From Bacteroidota bacterium (GTDB lineage Bacteria > Bacteroidota > Bacteroidia > Palsa-965), in NCBI GenBank assembly GCA_016194975.1, contig JACQAM010000007.1, positions 319,947-383,946 of the forward strand: 64,000 nt of DNA, written 5' to 3'. The position numbers were made by a program, and so were the translations under genes. Numbering within the stretch: the stretch's first letter is position 1; the number at the start of each line of letters is the position of its first letter. This document shows positions 44,934 through 53,764 of the stretch, piece by piece. The notes beneath the pieces were generated by a model. It was not told the origin of the DNA. It saw nothing but the letters and a program-made list of their open reading frames with translations, and ran no database searches.

Positions 44934-45749
44934 TCATAATGAAGATGAATTCAATTTATAAGCTTCGAATGCAATGATCGAAATTCCAAGTACAAGGATC
45001 ACCCATCCGAAAATATTTTTCAGAATTGCCCCGGAAATATATTTTGACAGCCACAACCCGAAAAGAATTCCTGTCACCGCGACACCGGAAAAAGCGAGCA
45101 AAAGATTCCAGTCCGGTTGATTGCATTTAATAATGTCGCCGCCAAAACCAATGGTACAATTGATGAAGATGAGTCCGAGTGAAGTTCCGACTGCTTTTTT
45201 CATTGGCAAATTGGCAAGGATAACAAGCGCAGGAATAATAATGAAGCCACCGCCTGCCCCGAGAAAACCCACGATCGTTCCGATGAGCCCGCCGGAAATA
45301 AAAATGAGCACATACCTGAATCTGCGTGCTTCTGAGTAATCATCTTTCCGGATCACTTTCGGCGGCCGTATCATAAATACAGAAGCGAGGATCATGAGCG
45401 CGGCAAAAAGAAAAAGAATGAAAACATCTTTTGAAAAAATAATTCCGAGAATAGATATGCTTTCCGGAAATGCCGGCATCACTTTCACGCGCATGAAATA
45501 AGTGGCGGCTAAAGAAGGTAATCCGAAAAAGAAAAGCGCTTTCCACGAAATGAGTTGTTTCCTGATGTAACCCAACGCGCCTATGAATGCAGAAACACCA
45601 ACCACAAAAAGAGAATACGTAGTGGCTTTCGAAGAAGAAAGATGAAGCATGTAAACAAGAATGGGCAACGTTAAAATGGATCCGCCTCCGCCGAATAAAC
45701 CAAGCAGGATTCCCATGATGAACACCGTGATGTAAGCGAGAATTATCAT
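44934..45749 (-). CDS. TauE/SafE-family membrane permease
   Basis: About 271 residues, started at the ATG at 45749 (MIILAYITVFIMG) because the 18 codons before it read poorly. Eight or so transmembrane helices, with the family's glycine-rich motifs in each half: GLFGGGGSILTLPILV and GTIVGFLGAGGGFIIIPALVI. Family members export sulfite, sulfoacetate or other sulfur anions, and some bring in anions. Within a metal-handling island a role in sulfur supply or metal-thiol anion export is possible but unproven. Divergent from the Cys-rich protein gene at 45901; the intergenic region is about 150 bases. Confidence 0.85.
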   Translation of the reverse strand: MIILAYITVFIMGILLGLFGGGGSILTLPILVYMLHLSSSKATTYSLFVVGVSAFIGALGYIRKQLISWKALFFFGLPSLAATYFMRVKVMPAFPESISILGIIFSKDVFILFLFAALMILASVFMIRPPKVIRKDDYSEARRFRYVLIFISGGLIGTIVGFLGAGGGFIIIPALVILANLPMKKAVGTSLGLIFINCTIGFGGDIIKCNQPDWNLLLAFSGVAVTGILFGLWLSKYISGAILKNIFGWVILVLGISIIAFEAYKLNSSSL

Positions 45750-45878
45750 TTTAAATTGCCCGTGAAAGTAAAATATTCTCCCGAATTGTCTCGCCGTATT
45801 CATTCACTGCATTTGCATTTTCTGCAACGTGTTAAAATGTGCAAACAGATGGCCTCAAAACATCAAAAGTAAATTTCT

Positions 45879-45890
45879 TATATTTGTATA
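45879..45890 (+). promoter_or_regulatory. -7 box overlapped by a short dyad before the metal operon
   Basis: TATATTTG (45879-45886) matches TAnnTTTG exactly, 14 bases before the ATG at 45901. CTTATA (45877-45882) and TATAAG (45887-45892) form an inverted repeat around TTTG, a possible operator for a metal sensor; no such regulator gene is in the island. Confidence 0.5.
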
Positions 45891-45900
45891 AGCGCAACAA

Positions 45901-46281
45901 ATGAAAAAGACATTCATACTTTTCTTTGCATTTGTTTTCCTCGTAGAAACACTGGGAATTACAATGAGTATTGCTTACTGCCCGATGCAGAAGAATTACT
46001 CATTTGCTTTGAGCGGTAATGCTTCCTGTTGCTGCAAAAAGAAAGACCATAGCAAATGCTGCACCTCAAAAAAAATAGTTTTCCAGAAGATCAGCAGCAG
46101 TTACGTTTCTACCGGAAGCCAGCTTGCGCCGGTATCTTTCGATTTCATTAATTATTCTCCGTCTTCTGCGGCACACTTCTCTTTATTGGTCAGCCGCCAG
46201 AATTCAAACCTGAACCGTGATCATTCTCCTCCAGGCCGTTCAGTCGCGCTGAACATCCTTCACGGATCTCTTCTCATTTAA
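45901..46281 (+). CDS. Small Cys-rich HYC_CC_PP-like protein
   Basis: 126 residues. Signal peptide MKKTFILFFAFVFLVETLGI; then AYCPMQ, a Cys cluster CCCKKKDHSKCC (residues about 43-54), and a C-terminal DHSPPGR. This order matches the short Bacteroidota family named for its HYC, CC and PP motifs, with AYC replacing HYC here. The Cys/His/Met-rich mature part suggests binding of soft metal ions in the periplasm. First gene of the plus-strand metal operon, just before an HMA-domain protein and the split pump. Confidence 0.72.
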   Translation: MKKTFILFFAFVFLVETLGITMSIAYCPMQKNYSFALSGNASCCCKKKDHSKCCTSKKIVFQKISSSYVSTGSQLAPVSFDFINYSPSSAAHFSLLVSRQNSNLNRDHSPPGRSVALNILHGSLLI

Positions 46282-46300
46282 GTTTTCCCCTTTTAGTTTT

Positions 46301-46323
46301 CTTCGTTTCATCGCGGAACGAAG
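46301..46323 (+). other. Possible weak hairpin between metal genes
   Basis: CTTCGTT / AACGAAG (46301-46307 with 46317-46323) with a 9-base loop, followed by CCATTCCTTTTATTT. The T tract is interrupted, so this may be an attenuator or an mRNA-stabilising stem instead of a true terminator. Confidence 0.3.
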
Positions 46324-46352
46324 CCATTCCTTTTATTTAAAAATTCATGATC

Positions 46353-46700
46353 ATGAAAAACAAAATCATTGTGCTGCTTTGCTGCGTTCTTGTATTCAGC
46401 ATTGCCGGCGCTGCACAAAGTGCAACCAAAACAGATACCATTAAAGTATATGGTAATTGCGAAACATGTAAATCCAAAATTGAAGGATCGCTGAAGAAAA
46501 AAGACGGCGTCATTTCAAAAGACTGGAACACGGAAACCAAAATGCTGATCGTGACTTACGATCCTTCGAAGATCACGATCAAACAGATCGGTGAAAAAAT
46601 TGCTGCCGTAGGTTATGACAATCAATATGCCACTGCACCGGATGCTACTTATAATGGTTTGCCGAAATGCTGCCAGTATGAGCGGCCGAAAAAAAATTAG
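46353..46700 (+). CDS. Secreted heavy-metal-associated (HMA) domain protein
   Basis: About 115 residues from the ATG at 46353 (a second in-frame ATG lies 6 bases earlier). Signal peptide MKNKIIVLLCCVLVFSIAGA, then an HMA ferredoxin-like fold with the metal-binding loop GNCETCKSKIE, whose CxxC binds Cu(I), Zn(II) or similar, and the strand pattern KMLIVTYDPSKITIKQIGEKIAAVGYD. Export places it in the periplasm, where it can deliver metal to the pump encoded 16 bases downstream. The tail has a second Cys pair (LPKCCQYE). Confidence 0.87.
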   Translation: MKNKIIVLLCCVLVFSIAGAAQSATKTDTIKVYGNCETCKSKIEGSLKKKDGVISKDWNTETKMLIVTYDPSKITIKQIGEKIAAVGYDNQYATAPDATYNGLPKCCQYERPKKN

Positions 46701-46716
46701 TATCACGTAATTGAAA

Positions 46717-47991
46717 ATGGTACAGAAACTCATTTCACTTTCTTTCCGTAACCGCTGGCTGGTTTTACTTTTCAGCGGGGGATTACTCGCATGGGGAATT
46801 TATTCCATGAAGCAGAATCCTGTTGACGCCATTCCTGATCTCTCGGAAAACCAGGTGATCGTTTTTACGGAATGGATGGGAAGAAGTCCGCAAGTGATCG
46901 AAGACCAGATCACGTATCCGCTTGCATCCAACCTTCAGGGAATTCCGAAAGTAAAAAACATCCGTGCGACTTCCATGTTCGGGATGAGTTTTGTTTACAT
47001 CGTTTTCAATGACGACGTGGATATTTATTGGGCGAGAACACGTGTGATGGAACGATTGAATTATGCGCAGCGACTTTTGCCGGAAGGAGTAACGCCTACG
47101 CTCGGCCCCGATGGCACAGGCGTGGGCCATGTGTTTTGGTACACGCTCGATGCGCCCGGGTATGATCTCGGGGAATTGCGCGCGTTGCAGGATTGGTATG
47201 TAAAGTATGGTTTGCAAACGGTGAATGGAGTAAGTGAAGTGGCATCGTTCGGCGGATTTCAGAAACAATACCAGGTGAATATCGATCCGAACAAATTGAA
47301 CTATTACAATATTTCGCTGATGGATGTTCTGAAAAACATCAAGGCGAATAATAATGATGTGGGCGGAAGAAAATTCGAGATGAGTGATATGAGTTATATC
47401 GTGAGGGGAATGGGCTACATCAAAAATATTTCTGAAGTAGAAAATATTCCTGTTGGGAAAGACGGCACCACACCGATCCTTGTAAAAGACATCGGCACGG
47501 TGCAGATGGGCGGCGATCTGCGGCTCGGAATTTTTGATGAGAACGGCGATGGTGAAGTGATAGGCGGAATTGTGGTGATGCGATACGGCGAAAATGCCGA
47601 TAAGGTGATCACCGATGTAAAAAAGAAAATGGCGGAAGTGGAAAAAGGTTTGCCTTCGGGAGTGAAATTCAAAATTGCCTATGACCGCAGTGAATTGATA
47701 GAAGCTTCCATTTCGTCGGTCAAGAAAACTATAATAGAGGAAATGATCGTTGTTTCGCTCATCGTGCTTTTATTTCTTTTTCACTGGAAAAGCGCGCTCA
47801 TCATCATCCTACAGATCCCGGTTTCAATTGCTGCAAGTTTTATTTTACTACAGGCATTCGGCATTTCATCAAACATCATGTCCATAACAGGAATAGCGCT
47901 TGCGATCGGGGTGGTGGTCGATGACGGAATTGTAATGGTTGAAAATTCATACCGGCATCTTGCCGAATCGGAACAAGATTCCAAAAAATAA
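46717..47991 (+). CDS. CusA/CzcA-type RND pump, N-terminal half (TM1-TM4)
   Basis: About 424 residues from the ATG at 46717. It corresponds to the first 40% of a roughly 1040-residue CusA: TM1 (13-32), the porter PN1/PN2 and docking regions (NPVDAIPDLSENQVIVFTEW, RVMERLNYAQRLLPEGVTPTLGPDGTGVGHVFWY), TM2, TM3 and TM4, the last with the proton-relay pair Asp402-Asp403 in IGVVVDDGIVMVEN. The frame then ends in a short polar tail RHLAESEQDSKK at the loop joining TM4 and TM5. No inactivating stop or frameshift occurs before that. The C-terminal half is encoded as a separate gene at 48261, with a lipoprotein gene between them. Confidence 0.9.
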   Translation: MVQKLISLSFRNRWLVLLFSGGLLAWGIYSMKQNPVDAIPDLSENQVIVFTEWMGRSPQVIEDQITYPLASNLQGIPKVKNIRATSMFGMSFVYIVFNDDVDIYWARTRVMERLNYAQRLLPEGVTPTLGPDGTGVGHVFWYTLDAPGYDLGELRALQDWYVKYGLQTVNGVSEVASFGGFQKQYQVNIDPNKLNYYNISLMDVLKNIKANNNDVGGRKFEMSDMSYIVRGMGYIKNISEVENIPVGKDGTTPILVKDIGTVQMGGDLRLGIFDENGDGEVIGGIVVMRYGENADKVITDVKKKMAEVEKGLPSGVKFKIAYDRSELIEASISSVKKTIIEEMIVVSLIVLLFLFHWKSALIIILQIPVSIAASFILLQAFGISSNIMSITGIALAIGVVVDDGIVMVENSYRHLAESEQDSKK

Positions 47992-48019
47992 AATCAAAAC
48001 AAATAAAACCAAAAACAAA

Positions 48020-48256
48020 ATGAAAAAAACAATTCTTATTTCCATCTGCGCACTCACACTCGCATTCGGCGCATGCAACAGTTCCTCTTCCGGAAAAACA
48101 GGAGGCGATTCTGCAAAGATCAGTGCGTTCGACACTGCTAAACTTACGAAAGGGTCAACTTTCTACCAATGCACAATGGATCCGTCTGTTGTTTCTGATC
48201 AGCCCGGCAAATGCCCGAAGTGCGGAATGGATATGACAAAAGTTGAAAAAAAATAA
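48020..48256 (+). CDS. Heavy-metal-binding-domain lipoprotein lodged between the pump halves
   Basis: 78 residues, started at the ATG at 48020, which opens a lipoprotein signal (MKKTILISICALTLAFGACNSS, Cys at about 20). A linker precedes the metal module FYQCTMDPSVVSDQPGKCPKCGMDM, in which CPM is replaced by CTM but the CPxCGM part is intact. It is preceded by an A-rich 28-base spacer after the first pump half; its stop is 4 bases before the GTG of the second half (or overlaps a possible TTG start at 48243). Its place inside an otherwise single pump gene suggests joint dosage with the pump. Confidence 0.88.
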   Translation: MKKTILISICALTLAFGACNSSSSGKTGGDSAKISAFDTAKLTKGSTFYQCTMDPSVVSDQPGKCPKCGMDMTKVEKK

Positions 48257-48260
48257 TACG

Positions 48261-50177
48261 GTGAACGAAGAAAATAAACATAAAGAAGAAAAGCGCCTTG
48301 CCATTATAGAACGTGCCAGTCACCAGATCGGCAAAGGCGCTTTTTATTCCACCATCATCATAGTGGCTTCCTTCCTTCCTGTTTTCCTGCTCACGGGACA
48401 GGAAGGAAAATTATTTTCTCCGCTTGCGTGGACCAAAACTTTCATTCTCATTATCGATGCTTTCATTGCAGTGACACTTGTGCCGGTGCTCGCCTCTTTT
48501 TTCCTGAAAGGAAAATTCAAACCCGAATCCAAAAATCCGGTGAATAGTTTTCTGCAGAAATTATATTCTCCCGTTGTTAAATTCTGTTTGCGATGGAGAT
48601 GGCTCACCATCGGAATAAATTTCACTGCACTTTGCATTTCCATCCCGATGATGCTGAGTCTCGGTTCCGAATTCATGCCGCCGCTCGATGAAGGAAGTAT
48701 TTTATTCATGCCCGTGACCATGCCCGACGCATCGAATGCGGAAATAAAAAGGATTTTACAGTTGCAGGACCGCATCATCAAAGATGTTCCCGAAGTAAAA
48801 AATGTATTGGGAAAAGCAGGCCGCGCTTCTACCGCGACCGATAATTCACCGATCAGCATGATCGAGACGATCATTCTTCTCAAACCGAAAAATGAATGGC
48901 GGCCGGGAATAACAAAAGAAGATATCATCAATGAATTGAATGCAAAACTCCAGATACCGGGAACTGTAAATGGATTTACGCAACCGATCATCAACCGCAT
49001 CAATATGCTTTCGACAGGGATCAGGACTGATGTGGGTGTGAAAATTATGGGCGATAATCTCGATACAATAAATGTCATTGAACAAAAAATAAAAGAAGCA
49101 TTGACAGGAATTGACGGAGTGAAAGACTTGTACGCAGATCCGATCACCGGGGGAAAATATCTTGACATCAAAATCAACAAAGAAGAGATCGGCCGTTATG
49201 GATTGAGTGTTGACGATGTGAATATGGTGATCGAATCACTCATCGGAGGAATGAAACTCACCACGACGATAGAAGGAAGAAAAAGATTCAGTGTGAATGC
49301 GCGCCTGCCGCAGGATTACAGGAATTCTATTGAAGACATTAAGCGGACAATTATTCAGACGCAGGACTTCGGCCCTATTCCACTTTCTGCTGTTGCAGAT
49401 GTTTCTTTTTCTGAAGGCCCGCCCATGATACAGTCTGAAAATTCTTTACTGAGAGGAACGGTGCTCTTCAATGTGCGCGAACGCGATCTTGGAAGTACAG
49501 TGGAAGATGCAAGAAAAAAAATTGAACAGGCGATCAAAAAACTTCCGAAAGGATATTTCATTGAATGGAGCGGACAGTGGGAAAATGAGATCCGTGCTAC
49601 GAATACTCTTAAAATTATTGTTCCGATCGTGATCTTCATCATTTTCCTCGTGCTCTACATGGTTTACAAATCACTGCGCGAAGCATTTTTCAGTTTGATC
49701 ACCGTGCCGTTCGCACTCATCGGTGGCGTGTACATGATCTATTTCTATCACGTGAATCTTTCTGTTGCCGTAGCTGTAGGATTCATTGCACTTTTCGGAA
49801 TTGCCGTGCAAACCGGAATTTTTATGGTGATCTATTTGCACGAATCGATGCACGATCTGGTGAAACTACGCGGCAATTCGCGCGAAACGATCAGTGATGC
49901 TGACTTACGCGAATATGTTTACCGCGGTGCAGCGCAACGACTCCGCCCGAAGATCATGACCGTATGTGTTGCACTTTTCGGGTTGATCCCTGTCTTATGG
50001 TCGCACGGTGTGGGAAGTGATGTGATGATCCCGATCGTGTTGCCGATGATCGGCGGAGTATTCACTTCGTCGATACATGTGTTGCTCACTACTCCTGTTG
50101 TTTTTGAAATGACAAAAAGATACGAGTTGAATAAATTCGGAAAAATGGATATGGTAGAATCGTCGATCAAACACTGA
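48261..50177 (+). CDS. CusA/CzcA-type RND pump, C-terminal half (TM5-TM12)
   Basis: About 638 residues from a GTG at 48261, 4 bases after the lipoprotein stop; a TTG at 48243 is an alternative. It starts in the TM4-TM5 loop (VNEENKHKEEKRLAIIERASHQ) and carries TM5-TM6 (IIIVASFLPVFLLTGQEGKLFSPLAWTKT), TM7, the second porter region and TM8-TM12 without a break. Nothing from the normal pump seems lost at the junction. NRINMLSTGI matches the region of CusA Met573, but the positions I align with Met623 and Met672 read Leu and non-Met, so the copper-type Met triad looks incomplete. Two polypeptides would have to assemble each protomer. Confidence 0.9.
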   Translation: MNEENKHKEEKRLAIIERASHQIGKGAFYSTIIIVASFLPVFLLTGQEGKLFSPLAWTKTFILIIDAFIAVTLVPVLASFFLKGKFKPESKNPVNSFLQKLYSPVVKFCLRWRWLTIGINFTALCISIPMMLSLGSEFMPPLDEGSILFMPVTMPDASNAEIKRILQLQDRIIKDVPEVKNVLGKAGRASTATDNSPISMIETIILLKPKNEWRPGITKEDIINELNAKLQIPGTVNGFTQPIINRINMLSTGIRTDVGVKIMGDNLDTINVIEQKIKEALTGIDGVKDLYADPITGGKYLDIKINKEEIGRYGLSVDDVNMVIESLIGGMKLTTTIEGRKRFSVNARLPQDYRNSIEDIKRTIIQTQDFGPIPLSAVADVSFSEGPPMIQSENSLLRGTVLFNVRERDLGSTVEDARKKIEQAIKKLPKGYFIEWSGQWENEIRATNTLKIIVPIVIFIIFLVLYMVYKSLREAFFSLITVPFALIGGVYMIYFYHVNLSVAVAVGFIALFGIAVQTGIFMVIYLHESMHDLVKLRGNSRETISDADLREYVYRGAAQRLRPKIMTVCVALFGLIPVLWSHGVGSDVMIPIVLPMIGGVFTSSIHVLLTTPVVFEMTKRYELNKFGKMDMVESSIKH

Positions 50178-50180
50178 GCC

Positions 50181-51410
50181 ATGAAAAAAAATCTGGTCAT
50201 TTATTTTCTTTCCTGCGTGTGCATGCACGCAAGTGCGCAAACGCTCTCATTGCGCGCGGTACTGGATTCCATTCAAAAAAATAATCCGCTCCTGTTGTCT
50301 TATGCAAACAGGATCAACGCCGACAGCGCTATGATCCCTGCAGCATCTGCATGGATGCCGCCGACTGCGGGAATTGAATTTGACAAGAATCCTTATTCGT
50401 TCAATAATTTTTACAATGGGGTTGTGCGCATTTCTATCATGCAGAATTTTCCGAACAGGAAAGTGATCGATGCCACCAGTGCTTATTACGGATCGTTTTC
50501 CTCCATTGACCTGAATGAATATTGTTATCAGCGCAATAAACTTTTTTCGCAGGCGAAGGAAACGTATTTCAATATTTACATCACGCAAAAAAATATTTCG
50601 ATCCTCAACCAGAATATTGCAACACTGGAATCGATGATTGATCTCGCAGAAAAACAAATGGCCACCGGTAAAGGAGATCTTTCTTCCATTTATTTATTGC
50701 AGGCAAAAAAAGAAGAAGCGCAGGCAAAACTCATTCACGAACAGAACATGATCCTCGCCGACATGGCTAATATCGATTACCTGATGAATGCAGATGTGCG
50801 CAAAACATTTTCGATCGACACGAACAACGTAGTCCGCGATTACAGGAATCTTTTATTTGAACCGGAAAAAGATTCATTGGAAACAAGGCGCAGCGATATT
50901 ATGCAAATGAACAGCATCATCTACTCGATGAAACTGAAACAAAATATGACAGCACTTTCTTCGCGTCCCATTTTCGGATTGAAAGTAGAACACTTCGCTA
51001 TCATGGGTATGCCGGATATGTTTTCCGTGATGGGAACCATGACCATCAATATTGCTCCGTGGTCGGCAAGAAAATATAAAAGCCAGGTTCGCTCTATGGG
51101 ATTTCAGATCCTTGACATGCAGCAGCAAAAACAAAACATGGTGAACATGACCTTCAGTATGATCCAAATGCTGACGATAGAAATGAATTCGGAATATCGC
51201 GAAGTGGATACTTATTCGAATAAAGTAATTCCTGCTTACCAGAAAAGTCTGGATGCCAATTTACTTGCATACGGACAAAATTCAACGAGCATGACCATGG
51301 TGCTCATGTCGTATGACGATCTTCAAATGGCGCAAATGGAATACCTGAAACATCTCGGAACATTATTGAATGTACAAGCTTCCTATGAAAGAGAAATGCA
51401 GATACAATAA
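50181..51410 (+). CDS. TolC-family outer-membrane channel (CusC-like)
   Basis: 409 residues. Signal peptide MKKNLVIYFLSCVCMHASA, then the long helical hairpins of TolC proteins (LSLRAVLDSIQKNNPLLLSYANRI..., FSQAKETYFNIYITQKNISILNQNI). Many Met residues lie in the second half (MGMPDMFSVMGTMTI, MLTIEMNSEYREV), as is often seen in metal-exporting members. It provides the outer-membrane exit of the tripartite pump. The start lies 3 bases after the pump stop; the adaptor follows at 13 bases. Confidence 0.86.
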   Translation: MKKNLVIYFLSCVCMHASAQTLSLRAVLDSIQKNNPLLLSYANRINADSAMIPAASAWMPPTAGIEFDKNPYSFNNFYNGVVRISIMQNFPNRKVIDATSAYYGSFSSIDLNEYCYQRNKLFSQAKETYFNIYITQKNISILNQNIATLESMIDLAEKQMATGKGDLSSIYLLQAKKEEAQAKLIHEQNMILADMANIDYLMNADVRKTFSIDTNNVVRDYRNLLFEPEKDSLETRRSDIMQMNSIIYSMKLKQNMTALSSRPIFGLKVEHFAIMGMPDMFSVMGTMTINIAPWSARKYKSQVRSMGFQILDMQQQKQNMVNMTFSMIQMLTIEMNSEYREVDTYSNKVIPAYQKSLDANLLAYGQNSTSMTMVLMSYDDLQMAQMEYLKHLGTLLNVQASYEREMQIQ

Positions 51411-51423
51411 CAGAGAACGATCA

Positions 51424-52557
51424 ATGTTGCGATCGCTTTCCTGCTTTTGCGGGTTGCTGCTTGTTTTTTTCTTTTCATGCAATACTGCTGAAGAAAAAAA
51501 ACAAACCGGTGATTCTACAAACATTTTGAAAAGACGTGTCGTCGATTTTTCTTCTGTACTCAAACCTGTCTCTTCCTCTGTGCTCTCCAATGTCAAAGTC
51601 ATTTCCCCCATGCAGGAAACTCTTCCGCTGATCGTTGATGCCACCGGTTACATTGATTACGACAATTATTCTAAATGGGATATTTCATCGCGCTACTCGG
51701 GGCGAATTGAAAAACTTTACATCCGTTACAATTACCAGCACGTGAATAAAGGAGAAATGCTTTTTGAAATTTACAGCCCGGACCTGGTGACGGCGCAGGA
51801 AAATTTTGTTTATGCGCTGCAGAATTCGGCGGGCGATACAGCGTTGATCAATTCGGCGCGTGAAAAATTAATTCTTCTCCAGTTTACCAGCGACCAGATT
51901 CGTGAGATCGAATCTTCACGGGTGGTAAAGAATTCATTACCCGTTTACAGCAAATTTGATGGATACGTTCGTGAAATACCAATGGAAACAAACTCAATGG
52001 CCAGTTACCAGCAGAGTCCGTTGCTCTCTGTGCGTGAAGGAATGTATGCTGACCGCGGGCAAATTCTTTTCAATGTTGTGAATCAACAGAAATTCGTTGC
52101 AATGCTGAAAATCAAATCAGATGACCTCGGGAAAATAAAACTGAAACAGGAAGTGACTTTTTACATTGATAATGATTCCAGCATGCAGATGAACGGAACA
52201 GTTGACTTTATTGATCCCGTTTTTAATTCGGACTCAAAGACGCTGAACATTCGCGTGAATGTGAATAACAATAAGAATATGCACAAGATCGGAAGCCTGG
52301 TAAATGCAAAAATAAATTCCGGAAATGCTGACGGGCTTTGGTTGCCGAAGAGTGCAGTGATCGATCTCGGATCAGAAAAAATTGTGTGGATACTGAAAGA
52401 CGGATCTTTCAGATCGGCAAAAGTTGAAACGGGACAATACTCCGGCGGAATGGTAGAAATAAGAAGCGGGCTCACTGGAGCAGACCAGGTAGCAGCCGAA
52501 GCACATTTTCTTTCCGACAGTGAAGATTTCATAAAAACTCCAGGCGATGAAAAATAA
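51424..52557 (+). CDS. Periplasmic adaptor (CusB-like) lipoprotein 1
   Basis: About 377 residues from the ATG at 51424, chosen because it gives a lipoprotein signal (LLLVFFFSCNTAEEK) and leaves the TolC gene free. Membrane-fusion protein architecture: barrel-sandwich halves (YSGRIEKLYIRYNYQHVNKGEMLFEIYSPDL and LPVYSKFDGYVREIPM), a helical hairpin between them, then beta-barrel and membrane-proximal domains (SAVIDLGSEKIVWILKDGSFRSAKVETG). Unlike the second adaptor it has no metal-binding module. It overlaps the next gene by 11 bases. Confidence 0.86.
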   Translation: MLRSLSCFCGLLLVFFFSCNTAEEKKQTGDSTNILKRRVVDFSSVLKPVSSSVLSNVKVISPMQETLPLIVDATGYIDYDNYSKWDISSRYSGRIEKLYIRYNYQHVNKGEMLFEIYSPDLVTAQENFVYALQNSAGDTALINSAREKLILLQFTSDQIREIESSRVVKNSLPVYSKFDGYVREIPMETNSMASYQQSPLLSVREGMYADRGQILFNVVNQQKFVAMLKIKSDDLGKIKLKQEVTFYIDNDSSMQMNGTVDFIDPVFNSDSKTLNIRVNVNNNKNMHKIGSLVNAKINSGNADGLWLPKSAVIDLGSEKIVWILKDGSFRSAKVETGQYSGGMVEIRSGLTGADQVAAEAHFLSDSEDFIKTPGDEK

Positions 52558-53764
52558 AATATTTTTTCCGGCGCTTATTCTTCTCCTTTTTTCCTGCCGT
52601 GGAAAACCGAAGGAAAAGATCGGGGCGAATGAATATTATGTGTGCTCGATGGATCCGCAGGTAATGGAAAAACAACCGGGGCCCTGCCCGCTCTGTAAAA
52701 TGCCCTTGTCAAAAGTTACGATCGACACCACGGAAAATGTTGTTCGCCTGAGCAAGGAACAGATCCGGCTCGGAAATATTCAAACCAATATTGTGAAGTA
52801 CGACAGCATTGGCGAAGAAAAAACACTCACCGGAGTTTTTGCCATCAACCAGAATTCACAGCAACAGGTTTCTTCGCGATTCAACGGCCGGATCGAAAAA
52901 CTGTACCGGAAAATTCCGGGTCAATCAATCAGTGAGGGAGATCTTATTTATGATGTTTACAGCAGGGATCTTATGCAGGCAGAGCAGGAATATATTTTTG
53001 CACTCGATCGCATCAATTCACTTTCGGGATCAACGAATAACAAAGAACTTTCTGAATCGGCGAAGAATAAATTAGTGTTGTGGGGTTTGACAGAAAAACA
53101 AATTGACTCTCTCGTAATTTCTAAAAATGCAACGATCGTCAATCACATTTACAGTAAAGTTTCGGGAACGATCACAGAAATTCCGTTCAGGGAAGGCGAT
53201 TATATTGATGAAGGAAGTACCATCTTTAAATTGGCCGATCTCTCTTCCTTGTGGGTGGAAGCGCAAATTTATTCCGGCGAACTCGGAACATTTGAATTCG
53301 GAGATCAAGCAGAGATCACGCCGGAAGCATTTCCAGACGAAACGATCGAAGGTGAAATTGATTTTGCAAATCCTTCACTGCAACCGGAAACAAAAATAAA
53401 CCTGCTCCGCATCAGGGTGTCGAATGCAAAGAAAGAATTCATTCCGGGAATGATGGCATTCGTGGTTCTTCGTTCAAAAACAAAAAAGGCCATAACACTT
53501 CCAACAGATGCAGTAATACAGAACGGAAAATTTTCGCACATCTGGATCAGGATCAAAGACGGCACATACCAGGCGAGAAAAGTTGAAACGGGAATTCAGA
53601 CCAAAACAAAAATTGAAATAATTTCCGGTTTGAGCGAAGGAGAAGAAGTGGTGACTTCGGGCGCTTACCTTGTCTATAGCGATTATGTTTTCGCGCGTGG
53701 AAAATATCCGTTTGCCGGAAGTGCCGGCAATGCGATGGGCAATATGAAAATGGATCATCATTGA
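52547..53764 (+). CDS. Periplasmic adaptor (CusB-like) lipoprotein 2 with metal-binding domain
   Basis: 405 residues. Lipoprotein signal (ALILLLFSCRGK), then a heavy-metal-binding domain at about residues 28-58 (YYVCSMDPQV...PGPCPLCKMPL), in which CGM is altered to CKM. Next the MFP core: SSRFNGRIEKLYRKIPGQSISEGDLIYDVYSRDL, a hairpin, VNHIYSKVSGTITEIPFREGDYIDEG and the barrel and membrane-proximal domains, ending in a His/Met-rich tail (NMKMDHH) that could also bind metal. Two different adaptors in tandem recall TriA/TriB-type pumps, where both are needed. Confidence 0.87.
   Translation: MKNKIFFPALILLLFSCRGKPKEKIGANEYYVCSMDPQVMEKQPGPCPLCKMPLSKVTIDTTENVVRLSKEQIRLGNIQTNIVKYDSIGEEKTLTGVFAINQNSQQQVSSRFNGRIEKLYRKIPGQSISEGDLIYDVYSRDLMQAEQEYIFALDRINSLSGSTNNKELSESAKNKLVLWGLTEKQIDSLVISKNATIVNHIYSKVSGTITEIPFREGDYIDEGSTIFKLADLSSLWVEAQIYSGELGTFEFGDQAEITPEAFPDETIEGEIDFANPSLQPETKINLLRIRVSNAKKEFIPGMMAFVVLRSKTKKAITLPTDAVIQNGKFSHIWIRIKDGTYQARKVETGIQTKTKIEIISGLSEGEEVVTSGAYLVYSDYVFARGKYPFAGSAGNAMGNMKMDHH

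Noticed and set aside
47939-48019. N-terminal extension of the lipoprotein inside the pump gene
   Set aside because: It overlaps the end of the pump half and reads as A-rich spacer; the ATG at 48020 starts a proper lipoprotein signal.
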